Source: Roseicyclus sediminis (GTDB lineage: Bacteria > Pseudomonadota > Alphaproteobacteria > Rhodobacterales > Rhodobacteraceae). From it: DNA of 64,000 nt. Shown here in pieces: positions 1 to 8,582 of this stretch. Location of the stretch: positions 62,001-126,000 of the forward strand of contig NZ_JAOPHT010000012.1 in NCBI RefSeq assembly GCF_025515305.1, read 5' to 3'. Each line of letters starts with the position of its first letter. The stretch's first letter is position 1. Below the pieces are notes generated by a model that had not been told where the DNA came from, did not search any database, and worked only from the letters and a program-made list of their open reading frames with translations. Made by a program: the position numbers and the translations under genes.

Positions 1-1316
1 TCCGGGCCGGGGGCCCGCAGTTCCGCCACCTGCGGGCCGCTCCCGCCGGAGCGATGTGTCCCTGACGGCGCGGCGCGGGCGGTCGGCGCGGAGGACGCGG
101 GCGCGGATGTGTTGCGGCCGCCGCCCGCGGTGCCACCGCTCTGCGGCGGCGCGTCCACGAGTTTCTGAACGAGGTCGCCCGGAGTCGGCAGGTCGGCGAC
201 ATGGGTCATGCGGATCACCGCCATCTCGGCGGCCATCATGGCGTTGGGCGCCAGCCGCACCTCCTCGAGCGCCTTCAGCAGCATCTGCCACATCCGCGTC
301 AGCACCCGCATCGGCAGACGATCCGCCAGGTCCTGGCCGCGCAGCCGTTCGGTCGTCGAGATCGTCGGGTCCTCCGCCGCCTCGGGGGTGATCCGCACGA
401 CCGAAATCCAGTGCGTGATCTCGGCGAGGTCGCGCAGGACGGCCACCGGGTCCGCGCCATCGGCATATTGCGCGGCAAGCTCTCCCAGCGCGGCGGGTGC
501 GTCGCCGCCCATGATCGCCTCGAAGAGGTCGAGCACGCGGCCACGGTCGGCGAGGCCCAGCATCGCGCGCACCTGCTCGGCCCCGGTCTCGCCCGCGCCA
601 TGGGCGATGGCCTGATCGAGCAGGCTCATCGCGTCGCGGACCGAGCCTTCGGCGGCCCGCGTGATCAGCGCGAGCGCCTCGTCGGCGATCGAGGCGCCTT
701 CCAGACCCGCCACCTTGCGCAGGTGCGCCATCATCACCTCGGGCTCGATCCGGCGGAGATCGAAGCGCTGGCAGCGGCTGAGGACCGTGACGGGGACTTT
801 CCGGATCTCGGTCGTGGCGAAGAGGAATTTGACGTGCGCGGGCGGTTCCTCAAGCGTCTTGAGGAGCGCGTTGAACGCGCTCGTCGACAGCATGTGGACC
901 TCGTCGATGATGAAGATCTTGTAGCGCGCCTGCGCCGCGCGGTAGCTCACCGTCTCGATGATCGCGTCGCGGATGTTCTGGACGCCCGTATGGCTGGCCG
1001 CATCCATTTCCATCACGTCGACATGGCGCCCTTCGGCGATGGCCACGCAGTTCTGGCAGACGCCGCAGGGCTCCGTTGTCGGCCCGCCGGTGCCGTCCGG
1101 CCCGATGCAGTTCAGCCCCTTGGCGACGATCCGTGCCGTCGTGGTCTTGCCCGTCCCGCGAATACCCGTAAGCATGAACGCCTGCGCGATCCGGTCGGCC
1201 TCGAAGGCGTTCTTCAGCGTCCGCACCATCGCGTCCTGGCCGATCAGGTCGGCAAAGGTCTGAGGGCGGTACTTGCGCGCCAGAACCTGATAGCCTGCCT
1301 CGGATGTCTCGCTCAT
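1..1316 (-). CDS. dnaX: DNA polymerase III subunit gamma/tau (3' end outside window)
   Basis: Clamp-loader ATPase that loads the beta sliding clamp and couples the replicative polymerase to the helicase. The ATG lies at 1316-1314 and the frame stays open to base 1, so about 438 codons are visible and the C-terminus is cut off by the window edge. The P-loop GIRGTGKTTTAR is at about residues 51-62, followed by the zinc-binding cysteines characteristic of DnaX (around C69 to C90) and the Walker B/sensor region IIDEVHML near residue 134. Towards the left edge the protein becomes a Pro/Gly/Ala-rich linker typical of the tau region. No gamma-producing frameshift site was identified. Confidence 0.96.
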   Translation of the reverse strand, partial: MSETSEAGYQVLARKYRPQTFADLIGQDAMVRTLKNAFEADRIAQAFMLTGIRGTGKTTTARIVAKGLNCIGPDGTGGPTTEPCGVCQNCVAIAEGRHVDVMEMDAASHTGVQNIRDAIIETVSYRAAQARYKIFIIDEVHMLSTSAFNALLKTLEEPPAHVKFLFATTEIRKVPVTVLSRCQRFDLRRIEPEVMMAHLRKVAGLEGASIADEALALITRAAEGSVRDAMSLLDQAIAHGAGETGAEQVRAMLGLADRGRVLDLFEAIMGGDAPAALGELAAQYADGADPVAVLRDLAEITHWISVVRITPEAAEDPTISTTERLRGQDLADRLPMRVLTRMWQMLLKALEEVRLAPNAMMAAEMAVIRMTHVADLPTPGDLVQKLVDAPPQSGGTAGGGRNTSAPASSAPTARAAPSGTHRSGGSGPQVAELRAPGP

Positions 1317-1414
1317 CTGCGGTGCCTCTTCGGGGGCGTGGGTGAGGGTTGGGCGAAGCTTATGGGAGGCGGCGGGCGAGGTCCATGGCCACGCGCCGCG
1401 CAAAGGGAGGGCCG

Positions 1415-1756
1415 ATGGCCGAACATGTCCCGCCACGGGCACTCGTGGCGATGATGGCGCTTTTCCTCGGGGTCATGGCGGTCTCCGCGCTGGCCTTCTG
1501 GTCGCTGTCCCTCATCTGGTCCGGTGGACTTTCCGGAGTGATGGCGGCGATGGGACCGGGCCTCACCAGCCTGTTCGCGGCCTTCCACATCCCGGCGGCG
1601 GTGGTGGCGGTTCTCCTGTGGCAATGGACGCGGCGGGACTTGAGCCCGGTCCTGCGCGTCGCGCTGGAGGCTTCGGTCCTCTATTTCTGGGGCGCGGTGC
1701 TGACCGGCCTGTTCTTCAACTATCTCGCCGCCAGCTTCATGGGGCGATTCTCCTAG
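1415..1756 (+). CDS. small integral membrane protein, function unknown
   Basis: A 113-residue hydrophobic protein with about three membrane segments (roughly residues 9-33, 44-64 and 82-105). I chose the ATG at 1415 because an AGGGAGG ribosome-binding site ends four bases upstream; an in-frame ATG at 1385 has no comparable site. It runs divergently from dnaX. The segment around IPAAVVAVLLWQ resembles the LPAAVLALFLWL segment of the next gene, so the two may be diverged tandem duplicates. I do not recognise a named family. Confidence 0.7.
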   Translation: MAEHVPPRALVAMMALFLGVMAVSALAFWSLSLIWSGGLSGVMAAMGPGLTSLFAAFHIPAAVVAVLLWQWTRRDLSPVLRVALEASVLYFWGAVLTGLFFNYLAASFMGRFS

Positions 1757-1852
1757 ACCTGCCGCCGGCGCGCGTTGCTTGGCGTCCCGGCCCGGACGGC
1801 GCCCGCCGCAACACATGGCCGGAGGCGCCGCTGGCGTGCTAGGCTACCGTCC

Positions 1853-2158
1853 ATGGTTGGAAACCGAACGGCGATCTGGCTTGCCCTTGCCCTCTGGGCG
1901 GGGGCGATGCTCCTGTCTTGCCTGTCGTTGACGGCGGAGCCCACCGGTGACGGTTTCACCCGTGGACTGAACCGGGTCGCGGGCTTCATCGGCTGGCAGT
2001 TGCCCGCGGCGGTTCTCGCGCTTTTTCTCTGGCTTTCCTCCCGACCCCTGCGAAAGGGCGAGGTCCTGCGCTGGCTGGCGCGTGTGCCGGGGTGGTGGGC
2101 GGTGGCGCTGCTGGTCCTGATCGGGACATGGATGGCCGTGGGTCTGATCGGGGACTGA
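1853..2158 (+). CDS. small integral membrane protein, possible paralogue of the preceding gene
   Basis: A 101-residue protein starting at the ATG at 1853 (MVGNRTAIW), with about three hydrophobic segments (residues 6-24, 41-60, 77-97). A longer reading from 1775 would add an Arg-rich, low-complexity leader that looks noncoding, so the shorter start is preferred. The central PAAVLALFLWL and the following VLR motif line up with the upstream gene. No catalytic motif is visible. A role cannot be assigned. Confidence 0.62.
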   Translation: MVGNRTAIWLALALWAGAMLLSCLSLTAEPTGDGFTRGLNRVAGFIGWQLPAAVLALFLWLSSRPLRKGEVLRWLARVPGWWAVALLVLIGTWMAVGLIGD

Positions 2159-2290
2159 ACTCCGCCATCGCAACCGCGCAACGTGCAGGCCGATGGACGT
2201 CGACCACGCAATAAAGGGGAGGGGATCGCCCCCGCGGGCCGACCGTTTTCGGCCTGCCGCGTCCGCGGCTTCGGCGGGGCGCTGGGGTGA

Positions 2291-2390
2291 GAGGCTGGAC
2301 AGCGACCCAAGCGGGGCTCGTTGTGGCTGCTTCCTTCCGGACCTGACCAGGTTGGCGAGGCGCCTGCCCGCGCCAACCTCTCGCAGCCGA
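2291..2390 (-). ncRNA. ffs: 4.5S signal recognition particle RNA (bacterial small type)
   Basis: The minus strand carries the SRP RNA apical core GGTCAGGTCCGGAAGGAAGC (within about 2325-2350), which forms the Ffh-binding symmetric and asymmetric loops and the GGAA tetraloop. Terminal arms GGCTG (2388-2384) and CAGCC (2297-2293) pair, closing a hairpin of about 100 nt as expected for the Gram-negative 4.5S RNA. The exact ends are estimated from that pairing. The RNA directs Ffh and nascent membrane proteins to FtsY. Confidence 0.93.
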
Positions 2391-2479
2391 GATAGGAAAA
2401 ACGATGCATATGCGCAACCCCGGCGTGTTAGACTGACCGGCAAAGACACTGGGAGCCGGGCCGGAAAAGGGGAGGCGCC

Positions 2480-3316
2480 ATGAGATTGAGAGGCGTGCGG
2501 CAGAGCCGCAACGTGGAGGACCGGCGCGGTCGGCGCGCCGGAGGTGCGGCGGGCCTTGGCGGGGCGGGCCTGCTCGTGGTCCTGGCCATCGCCTATTTCA
2601 CTGGCATCGACGTGTCGCCTCTGCTCCAGCAACAGCCCGGCGCGACGAGCGGCGGCCCAGTCCAGCTTTCGGCCGAGGAAGAGCAGGCCGGCGTTTTCGC
2701 ATCGCAGGTTCTGGCCACGACCGAGGATGTGTGGACCGACATCTTCGCCGAGGAATTCGGCGCGACCTACCAGCCGCCGCGGCTTGTCCTCTTTTCCGAG
2801 GTGACGCAGTCGGGCTGCGGCGGCGCTTCGGGTTCCTCGGGGCCCTTCTACTGCCCCGCCGACGAGCGCGCCTATCTCGACACGGCCTTCTTCGCCTTCA
2901 TGGCGCAGCGTCTCGGCGCGCGCGGCGATTTCGCGGCCGCCTACGTGATCGCTCACGAAGTCGCCCACCACGTCCAGCACGAACTCGGCATCCTCGGCCA
3001 GGCCAACCAGGCGCGCGCGGCGATGTCGCAAACCGATTCGAACCGCGTGTCCGTGATGATCGAGTTGCAGGCCGATTGCCTTTCGGGCGTCTGGGCGAGC
3101 CGTCTCGACGGCATCCTGGAACCCGGCGACATCGAGGAGGCGATCGGAACCGCCGAGGTGATCGGCGACGACTACCTGCAGGCCCGCGCCGGGCGACAGC
3201 CCAACCCCCACAGCTTCACCCATGGCACGTCCGAGCAGCGTATGCGCTGGTTCGTCACCGGCTACCAGAGCGGCGACCCGGCGGCCTGCGACACCTTCGG
3301 AGCGGCCCGCCTGTGA
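2480..3316 (+). CDS. ypfJ: YpfJ-family putative neutral zinc metallopeptidase
   Basis: A 278-residue membrane-anchored protein of the YpfJ/KPN_02809 family. One transmembrane helix at about residues 24-41 follows a basic N-terminus, so the catalytic domain should face the periplasm. The zinc motif HEVAHH is at 159-164, followed by the conserved block with QADC and by the family-typical ending GDPAACDTF. Four cysteines in the domain may form disulfides. The ATG is preceded by GGGGAGG. The family is widespread but its substrate is not established, so the peptidase call is by motif only. Confidence 0.88.
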   Translation: MRLRGVRQSRNVEDRRGRRAGGAAGLGGAGLLVVLAIAYFTGIDVSPLLQQQPGATSGGPVQLSAEEEQAGVFASQVLATTEDVWTDIFAEEFGATYQPPRLVLFSEVTQSGCGGASGSSGPFYCPADERAYLDTAFFAFMAQRLGARGDFAAAYVIAHEVAHHVQHELGILGQANQARAAMSQTDSNRVSVMIELQADCLSGVWASRLDGILEPGDIEEAIGTAEVIGDDYLQARAGRQPNPHSFTHGTSEQRMRWFVTGYQSGDPAACDTFGAARL

Positions 3317-3444
3317 GGCGCCGCCCCTGCACCCAGAGACCGGTCAGCCTGCCCTATGGCAAGACCCAGCAATGGTGGCCGCCGCCGGCTGCGTCATGAG
3401 CCCCCGAGGCCCGTGACCCCAACCGGACAACAAGGACCCATTGC

Positions 3445-4545
3445 ATGACCACGACCTTCACGATCGAGCTCGGGCGCGATGCGCTCGGGCTCGGCTGGCC
3501 CGACGGCGGCCGGCGCGACTACCCCTATATCTGGCTGCGCGACAACGATCCGGCGGCCTTCCATCCCGACACGCAGGAACGCGTCGGCGATCTGCTTTCG
3601 GTCGACCCGAACACGAGGGCGGCCTCGGCAAGCCTTGGCGATGGCGGGCTCGAAGTGGCGTGGTCCGATGGCGCGCGCAGCTGTTACGCCCTCGACTGGC
3701 TTGCCCTGCATGGCCCGGGTTATCCCGCGCCCGACGCCGCGGATCTGCCGCATGTTTCGTGGCGCGGCGATCTTGCGGTTCCCCGCCATGACGCGGTGGC
3801 AATCGCGACGGAGGACGCGGCGCTTCTGGCCTGGCTCCGGGATACGGTGATCTTCGGCCTCACCATTGTGGGCGGCGTGGCGGCCGAACCCGGTGCCGGT
3901 TTGGCACTGGCCGAGCGGATCGGGTTCCTGCGCCGCACGAACTTCGGCATCGACTTCGACGTGGTGAGCAAGCCCGACCCCAACAACCTGGCCTACACGG
4001 CGCTGGCGCTGCCCCTGCATACCGACCTCGCCAACCAGGAGCTTCCGCCCGGCTACCAGTTCCTGCACTGCATCGCCAACGACGCCGAGGGCGGTGGATC
4101 CGTCTTCGCCGACGGTGTCGCCATGGCCGAGGCGTTGCGGCAGACCGATCCGGATGCCTTCGACATGCTCGCTCGGGTGCCGATCCCGTTCCGGTTTCAT
4201 GATCGGGACCATGACATCCGCGTTCATCGGCCGGTCATCAACCTGACCCATGGCGGCGAGGTTCACGAGATCAAGTGGAACGCCCATCTCGCGGGGATCT
4301 TCGACATGCCCGCGGAGATCATGCCGGACTACTATCGCGCTTACCGCGCCTTCATGGCGCTGACCCGCGATCCGGGCTTCCAGGTGCGCCTCCGGCTTGC
4401 GGCGGGGGACATGGCGGTGTTCGACAACCGGCGTGTCCTGCATGGACGGGACGCCTTCGATCCGTCGACGGGCGGGCGGCGGCTGCAGGGCTGCTACGTC
4501 GACCGGGGCGAGGTGCTGTCGCGCCTGCGCGTGCTCGCGCGCTGA
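3445..4545 (+). CDS. gamma-butyrobetaine hydroxylase-like 2-oxoglutarate/Fe(II) dioxygenase
   Basis: 366 residues, the usual length for gamma-butyrobetaine dioxygenase or trimethyllysine dioxygenase. An N-terminal small domain (about 1-100, containing YIWLRDND) precedes a TauD-type double-stranded beta-helix. The iron ligands are visible as H192-x-D194 (in LHTDLAN) and H333 (in VLHGRDAF), with a late Arg able to bind 2-oxoglutarate. In the characterised enzyme the N-terminal domain binds zinc through a Cys cluster just after WLRDN; here that stretch reads DPAAFHPDTQ with no cysteine, so the zinc site seems lost. A role in betaine/carnitine-type catabolism is therefore only likely. No carnitine genes flank it. 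Confidence 0.8.
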   Translation: MTTTFTIELGRDALGLGWPDGGRRDYPYIWLRDNDPAAFHPDTQERVGDLLSVDPNTRAASASLGDGGLEVAWSDGARSCYALDWLALHGPGYPAPDAADLPHVSWRGDLAVPRHDAVAIATEDAALLAWLRDTVIFGLTIVGGVAAEPGAGLALAERIGFLRRTNFGIDFDVVSKPDPNNLAYTALALPLHTDLANQELPPGYQFLHCIANDAEGGGSVFADGVAMAEALRQTDPDAFDMLARVPIPFRFHDRDHDIRVHRPVINLTHGGEVHEIKWNAHLAGIFDMPAEIMPDYYRAYRAFMALTRDPGFQVRLRLAAGDMAVFDNRRVLHGRDAFDPSTGGRRLQGCYVDRGEVLSRLRVLAR

Positions 4546-4618
4546 GCCTGGGATCGTCAGGCCGGGGGGGTGGCCGGGAGACCACGCCACCCCGTCGGCG
4601 ATGATGCGCGCGCGACGG

Positions 4619-4662
4619 CCCCTCGGCGGCCCCTCGGCGGCCCCTCGGCGGCCCCTCGGCGG
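4619..4662. repeat. four perfect tandem copies of an 11-bp GC-rich unit
   Basis: The unit CCCCTCGGCGG is repeated four times without a mismatch at 4619-4629, 4630-4640, 4641-4651 and 4652-4662, in the intergenic space between two convergent genes. Copy number could vary by slippage. No function is evident. Confidence 0.9.
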
Positions 4663-4683
4663 CGAGGCCCCGACGCGCCGTGT

Positions 4684-5577
4684 TCAAGCGCCGCCCGCGG
4701 TCAGTTCGCTGAACCAGGACCATGCGTCGGCGGCGAAGGCCGGACCGCCGACGTAGAACCAGTGGGTGTGCCCCGGGATCAGCGCGAGGTCGAAGTCGTG
4801 TCCGGCCTGCGCCATCGCCTGCCCCGACAGCCTTGCGTCGTAGCTCGGGAAGATCGCGTCGCTGCCGCCGAGATAGTGCTGGATCGGGACGGCATCGACG
4901 CGCGGGCGGATCGCGGTGGTCGGATAGGTGCCGCCATGGACCGCGACCGCCTTCCACGGACCCGCGATGTGGTTGGCGAGATACTGCGCCATCACCGCGC
5001 CCGAGGAATGACCGAAGAGGAAGATGCGCTCGCCGTCGACCGTGTATTGCGTTGCTGCATCCTCGATGATGTCCAGCACGACCCCCGCCTCGGCCTCTTC
5101 CAGCGTCCATTGCTCCGTGGCCGAAGCGATGGAGACCAGAAGCAGGCCGTTTGCGTCCGCCGCCTCTTGCCACATGTCGATCATCGACAGGGGCGTGCGT
5201 CCGGCGCCGTGGAAGAGGACGATGACCGGTCGCGGGACCTCGCCCGTACCGCCGTCGTACGCGCTGTAGTTTCGCGGCCGGAACCCGCGGACGAGGAAAT
5301 GCCGCTCGGCGCCTTCGACATCGGGGCTGTATTCCAGGGTCTCCGCCGGGCGGGGGCGCAGGTCGCTCCGGTCGGTTTCCGTGAAGAGACCCGCTGCGTA
5401 GGTGTCGGGCAAGGGCGCCACGACCGCTGACCGCGCGGCGGGCGCCGGGGCCGACGCCGTTTCCCCGGGGCCCTCGACGCCTGCGCCCGAGGGGGCGCTG
5501 GGCAGGAATGCCACGGCCAGCATGGCAAGGAACGCCGCGCCGATCAGCGCCACGATGGACAGGTAGAGGGTCTTCAT
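4684..5577 (-). CDS. membrane-anchored alpha/beta hydrolase (esterase/PHB-depolymerase-like)
   Basis: 297 residues from the ATG at 5577 (a GTG directly upstream is also in frame). An N-terminal hydrophobic helix (about 4-25) is an uncleaved anchor or signal peptide, followed by a Pro/Ala linker and the hydrolase fold. The oxyanion-hole motif HGAG lies near residue 123, the nucleophile elbow GHSSG at 189-193 (Ser191), the likely acid in LGGSDAIF near 241, and the likely catalytic His in GHTHWF near 271. The arrangement resembles secreted esterases of the LpqC/poly-hydroxybutyrate depolymerase group. The substrate is unknown; the gene is not in an obvious operon. Confidence 0.82.
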   Translation of the reverse strand: MKTLYLSIVALIGAAFLAMLAVAFLPSAPSGAGVEGPGETASAPAPAARSAVVAPLPDTYAAGLFTETDRSDLRPRPAETLEYSPDVEGAERHFLVRGFRPRNYSAYDGGTGEVPRPVIVLFHGAGRTPLSMIDMWQEAADANGLLLVSIASATEQWTLEEAEAGVVLDIIEDAATQYTVDGERIFLFGHSSGAVMAQYLANHIAGPWKAVAVHGGTYPTTAIRPRVDAVPIQHYLGGSDAIFPSYDARLSGQAMAQAGHDFDLALIPGHTHWFYVGGPAFAADAWSWFSELTAGGA

Positions 5578-5674
5578 CACTCGAACTCCGCGGGTCGTTT
5601 CGCGGTACAGGACTGGACGCGGAATTCGAGCAAACCTTGGCCTTGCGGCGGTTTTTTGCTGAAATGCCGTGACG

Positions 5675-6442
5675 TCAGCCGGGCGAGCGCTCGGCCCAGC
5701 CGGCGAAGATGCGTTCGAGGATCACCACCACGTAGAACAGCAGGATACCCAGCGCCGCCAGTGCGAGGAGCACGGCGAACATCAGCGGGTAGTCCGCGCT
5801 GATCCTCCCTGAATCGAAGAGGTCGCCGAGGCCGCGTCCATGCGGGCTGACGATCTCCATCAGGTTCGTGCCGATGAAGGCGAGCGTGACCGCGACCTTC
5901 AACGCCCCGAAGAATTCCGGCAGCGTCTTCGGCAGGGCGATCTTCCAGAAGATCGTGAAGTTCGACGCGCCGAGCGAGCGCAGGATGTCGCGGTATTCGG
6001 GTTCGAGCGTGGAAAGGCCGATCGAGACGGACACGGCGATCGGGAAGAACGAGATCATGAAGGCGACGAGCACCGTGTTGAAATCGTGCTGTCCCACGAA
6101 CATCAGCGCCACGATCGGCACGACGGTCGCCTTCGGGATCGCGTTGAAGCCGACGAGGATCGGATAGAGCCCCTCCCGCGCGAAGCGGGAGAACCCCATG
6201 ATCATGCCGATGAGCGTTCCGACGACGACGGCGAGGGCGAGGCCCACCACGGTGCGCCAGAGCGTCTCCCATGACTTGATGAGGAACAGGTCCCAGAACT
6301 GGACGAAGCGCGGCACCAGGTCGGAAGGGCTGGCCATGCGGTAGTCCGGCAGATCGTTGTACCAGACCGCCCATTCCCATAGCGCGATGATGCCGACGAT
6401 GAAGATGGTCGGGGCGAGGATCTTGCGCAGGGTGTCGTTCAT
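5675..6442 (-). CDS. ABC transporter permease, NitT/TauT (SsuC) family
   Basis: 255-residue inner-membrane permease with about six hydrophobic segments and the BPD-type cytoplasmic loop around YRDILRSLGASN that docks on the ATPase. It is the last gene of a three-gene minus-strand unit: binding protein (8391-7375), ATPase (7302-6439), permease. Its ATG overlaps the ATPase stop by 4 nt, implying translational coupling. Family members import sulfonates, nitrate, or pyrimidine/thiamine precursors; nothing in the permease settles which. Confidence 0.9.
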   Translation of the reverse strand: MNDTLRKILAPTIFIVGIIALWEWAVWYNDLPDYRMASPSDLVPRFVQFWDLFLIKSWETLWRTVVGLALAVVVGTLIGMIMGFSRFAREGLYPILVGFNAIPKATVVPIVALMFVGQHDFNTVLVAFMISFFPIAVSVSIGLSTLEPEYRDILRSLGASNFTIFWKIALPKTLPEFFGALKVAVTLAFIGTNLMEIVSPHGRGLGDLFDSGRISADYPLMFAVLLALAALGILLFYVVVILERIFAGWAERSPG

Positions 6443-7302
6443 TGCATCGCCCCCGGAATCGGCCGACGCACGGGTTTCGCGGGCGGCGCATGCTGGGCGA
6501 GGGGGGCATCGGCATCGGCCGCGCGACCTTGCGCGACCTGGATCTGGTGACGGAGCGTGGCGAGCATCTCGACCGCCCTGGGCGTATAGAGATCGTCAAG
6601 CTTGCGCTTGGCCGGGATGTCGACGTCCAGCACGTATTGCGCGTGCGCCGGCCGCCCGGACAGCACCACGACCTGATCGGCGAGAAAGACGCTTTCGCGC
6701 AGGTCGTGCGTGATCAGCAGGCAGGTGCAGGGTTCTTCCTCGCGCAGGTCGTGCATCGTGCACCACAGGTCCTCGCGCGTGAAGGCGTCGAGGGCGCCGA
6801 ACGGCTCGTCGAGGATCAGGACGTCGGGCTTGTGGATGATGGACCGGCAGAGGCTCGCGCGCTGACGCATGCCGCCCGAAAGCTCGGACGGACGCTTGTC
6901 CTCGAAACCCGAAAGCCCCACGAGCTCGAGCAGATGGCGCGCGCGTTTCTCGGCCTCCGCCCTCGACATCGTCGATTTCACGATTTCCATGGGCAGAAGC
7001 ACGTTCTCGAGGATCGTGCGCCATTCCAGCAGAACGGGGTTCTGGAACGCCATGCCGACGGTCGGCCGTGGCGAGGTCACGAGTTGCGAATGCAGCCAGA
7101 CCTGCCCTTCGGACGGTTTCATGAGCCCCGAAACCAGACGCGTCAGAGTGGACTTGCCGCAGCCCGAAGGTCCGACGACGGCGCAGAACGAGTTTTCGGG
7201 GATCTTGAGCGAGAGGTCGTCGAGCACCGGCAGGTCGCCGGCCTTGGTGCGGTAGGCGTGAGACACCTCGCGCAGCTCGATCATGTAGGGAGACGTCGTC
7301 AT
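6439..7302 (-). CDS. ABC transporter ATP-binding protein, NitT/TauT (SsuB/TauB) family
   Basis: 287 residues. Walker A GPSGCGKST is at about 44-52, the signature LSGGMRQR near 143, Walker B VLILDEPFGALD near 165, and the switch His in LLITHDL. This drives the importer whose permease follows with a 4-nt overlap. The C-terminal 60 residues or so extend beyond the core ATPase and end in a Pro/Ala-rich tail. Substrate unknown. Confidence 0.92.
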   Translation of the reverse strand: MTTSPYMIELREVSHAYRTKAGDLPVLDDLSLKIPENSFCAVVGPSGCGKSTLTRLVSGLMKPSEGQVWLHSQLVTSPRPTVGMAFQNPVLLEWRTILENVLLPMEIVKSTMSRAEAEKRARHLLELVGLSGFEDKRPSELSGGMRQRASLCRSIIHKPDVLILDEPFGALDAFTREDLWCTMHDLREEEPCTCLLITHDLRESVFLADQVVVLSGRPAHAQYVLDVDIPAKRKLDDLYTPRAVEMLATLRHQIQVAQGRAADADAPLAQHAPPAKPVRRPIPGAMQ

Positions 7303-7324
7303 GGCCGTCCTTTGCAGAGGTGTT

Positions 7325-7350
7325 CCCGGGGCCGTCGTCGCGGCCCCGGG
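7325..7350 (-). promoter_or_regulatory. strong intercistronic hairpin between binding-protein and ATPase genes
   Basis: A perfect 10-bp stem (CCCGGGGCCG pairing with CGGCCCCGGG) closes a 6-nt loop in the 72-nt gap after the binding-protein gene. There is no T-run, so it is more likely an mRNA-stabilising or partially terminating structure than a full terminator. Such structures often raise binding-protein expression over the membrane parts. Confidence 0.6.
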
Positions 7351-7374
7351 CAGGTTCGATCCGTCAGCGCGCCG

Positions 7375-8391
7375 TCACTGCGGTGCGATCATCAGCACTT
7401 CGGCCTCCGGCAGGTAGGCATCGGTGAAGTAGAGCGACATGTCCGGCTCGGACTGGAACTCGTAGGTGAGACGCAGCTGCTCCAGCGCGGTGGCCATCCG
7501 GTCGGGGTCGATGTTGCCCATGCCGTTTTCCATCACGTAGTCGGTCAGCACGTTGCCCTCGATGGCAAGCTGCAGGCGCCGCGTCTCAAGCTCGAGGTCG
7601 CCCGCCGGGTTGCGCTCCAGCACGGCCGCAGCACCGGCCGCCGGATCTGCGATCGCGTCGCTCCAGCCCTGCGCGATGGCGCGCAGCGCGCCCGTCACCG
7701 CCTCGGGATTGGCCGCCGCGAAGTCGGTATTGGCGATCACGGCGTTGCCGTAGAGCGCCACGCCATGGTCCGAGAACATGATCGTGGTGATGTCCTCCTC
7801 GGGAACGCCGAGACGCGAGAGCGAGAGGTAGGACGAGAAGTTGAAGCCGGTGACCGAATCCACGTTGCCCTCAGCCAGCATCGGCTCGCGGGTCGGGAAG
7901 CCGACAGGCTCGACCGTGATGGTGGACACGTCGATGTCGTTGACGGCGGCGAGGATCGGGAACTGCGCCCAGGCGCCGTCTGGCGGCGGTGCGCCGAGGA
8001 TGGACCCCTCAAGGTCCTCGATGCCCGAAATGCCCTGGCTGACGCGCCCGACGATCGCGAAGGGCGGGCTGTCATAGACCATCATGACGGCGGTGACCGG
8101 CGCGCCCGGGTTCTGGTCGAGGAAACGGATCAGGCTGTTGATGTCGGCGAAGCCCATCGGGAACGCACCCGAGGCGACCTTCGGAATGGCGTCGAGCGAG
8201 CCCTCGCCGGCGGTGACTTCCACGGAAAGGCCCTCGGCCGCGAAGTGACCGTTGTCGATGGCGAGGAAATAGGGGGCAGACGGGCCCTCGAACCGCCAGT
8301 CGAGCGCGAACTGGATCTCGGTGTCCTGCGCAAGCGCGGGCGTCGCTGCCATCAGCGCCGCGGCGAGGGAAGGTGTGAAACGGTTGAGCAA
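7375..8391 (-). CDS. ABC transporter substrate-binding protein, NMT1/THI5-like family
   Basis: 338-residue periplasmic binding protein with a signal peptide (MLNRFTPSLAAALMAATPAL, cleaved near AQDTE). The mature part begins with the family-typical IQFALDWRFEGPSAPYFLAI and contains the GFADINSLI segment seen in NMT1/THI5-like ligand-binding proteins. I chose the TTG at 8391 as start because AAAGGAGG lies at an ideal distance upstream; the nearby ATG at 8396 is out of frame. Related proteins bind pyrimidine precursors, aminopyrimidines or sulfonates. No thiamine or sulfonate genes are adjacent, so the ligand is open. Confidence 0.87.
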   Translation of the reverse strand: MLNRFTPSLAAALMAATPALAQDTEIQFALDWRFEGPSAPYFLAIDNGHFAAEGLSVEVTAGEGSLDAIPKVASGAFPMGFADINSLIRFLDQNPGAPVTAVMMVYDSPPFAIVGRVSQGISGIEDLEGSILGAPPPDGAWAQFPILAAVNDIDVSTITVEPVGFPTREPMLAEGNVDSVTGFNFSSYLSLSRLGVPEEDITTIMFSDHGVALYGNAVIANTDFAAANPEAVTGALRAIAQGWSDAIADPAAGAAAVLERNPAGDLELETRRLQLAIEGNVLTDYVMENGMGNIDPDRMATALEQLRLTYEFQSEPDMSLYFTDAYLPEAEVLMIAPQ

Positions 8392-8582
8392 GGCATCCTC
8401 CTTTTTCGATGTCCCGGGTGGCCTCGGCGTTGCCGGGCGTATCGGACCGGGCGCCGACCTGACTCAGACCCCGCCTTGGCGACCCGTCAACAAGTGGCCC
8501 ATGCCGGGTTCATTTTGCCGCGGGAAATGCCCAATCCCCGAGCAGAGTGCCTGATTTTTGAGCTGTCGCAAGTGGCGACTGG

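Noticed and set aside
2193-2483. 96-codon plus-strand frame over the SRP RNA region
   Set aside because: It crosses the structured SRP RNA and has no ribosome-binding site or family features.
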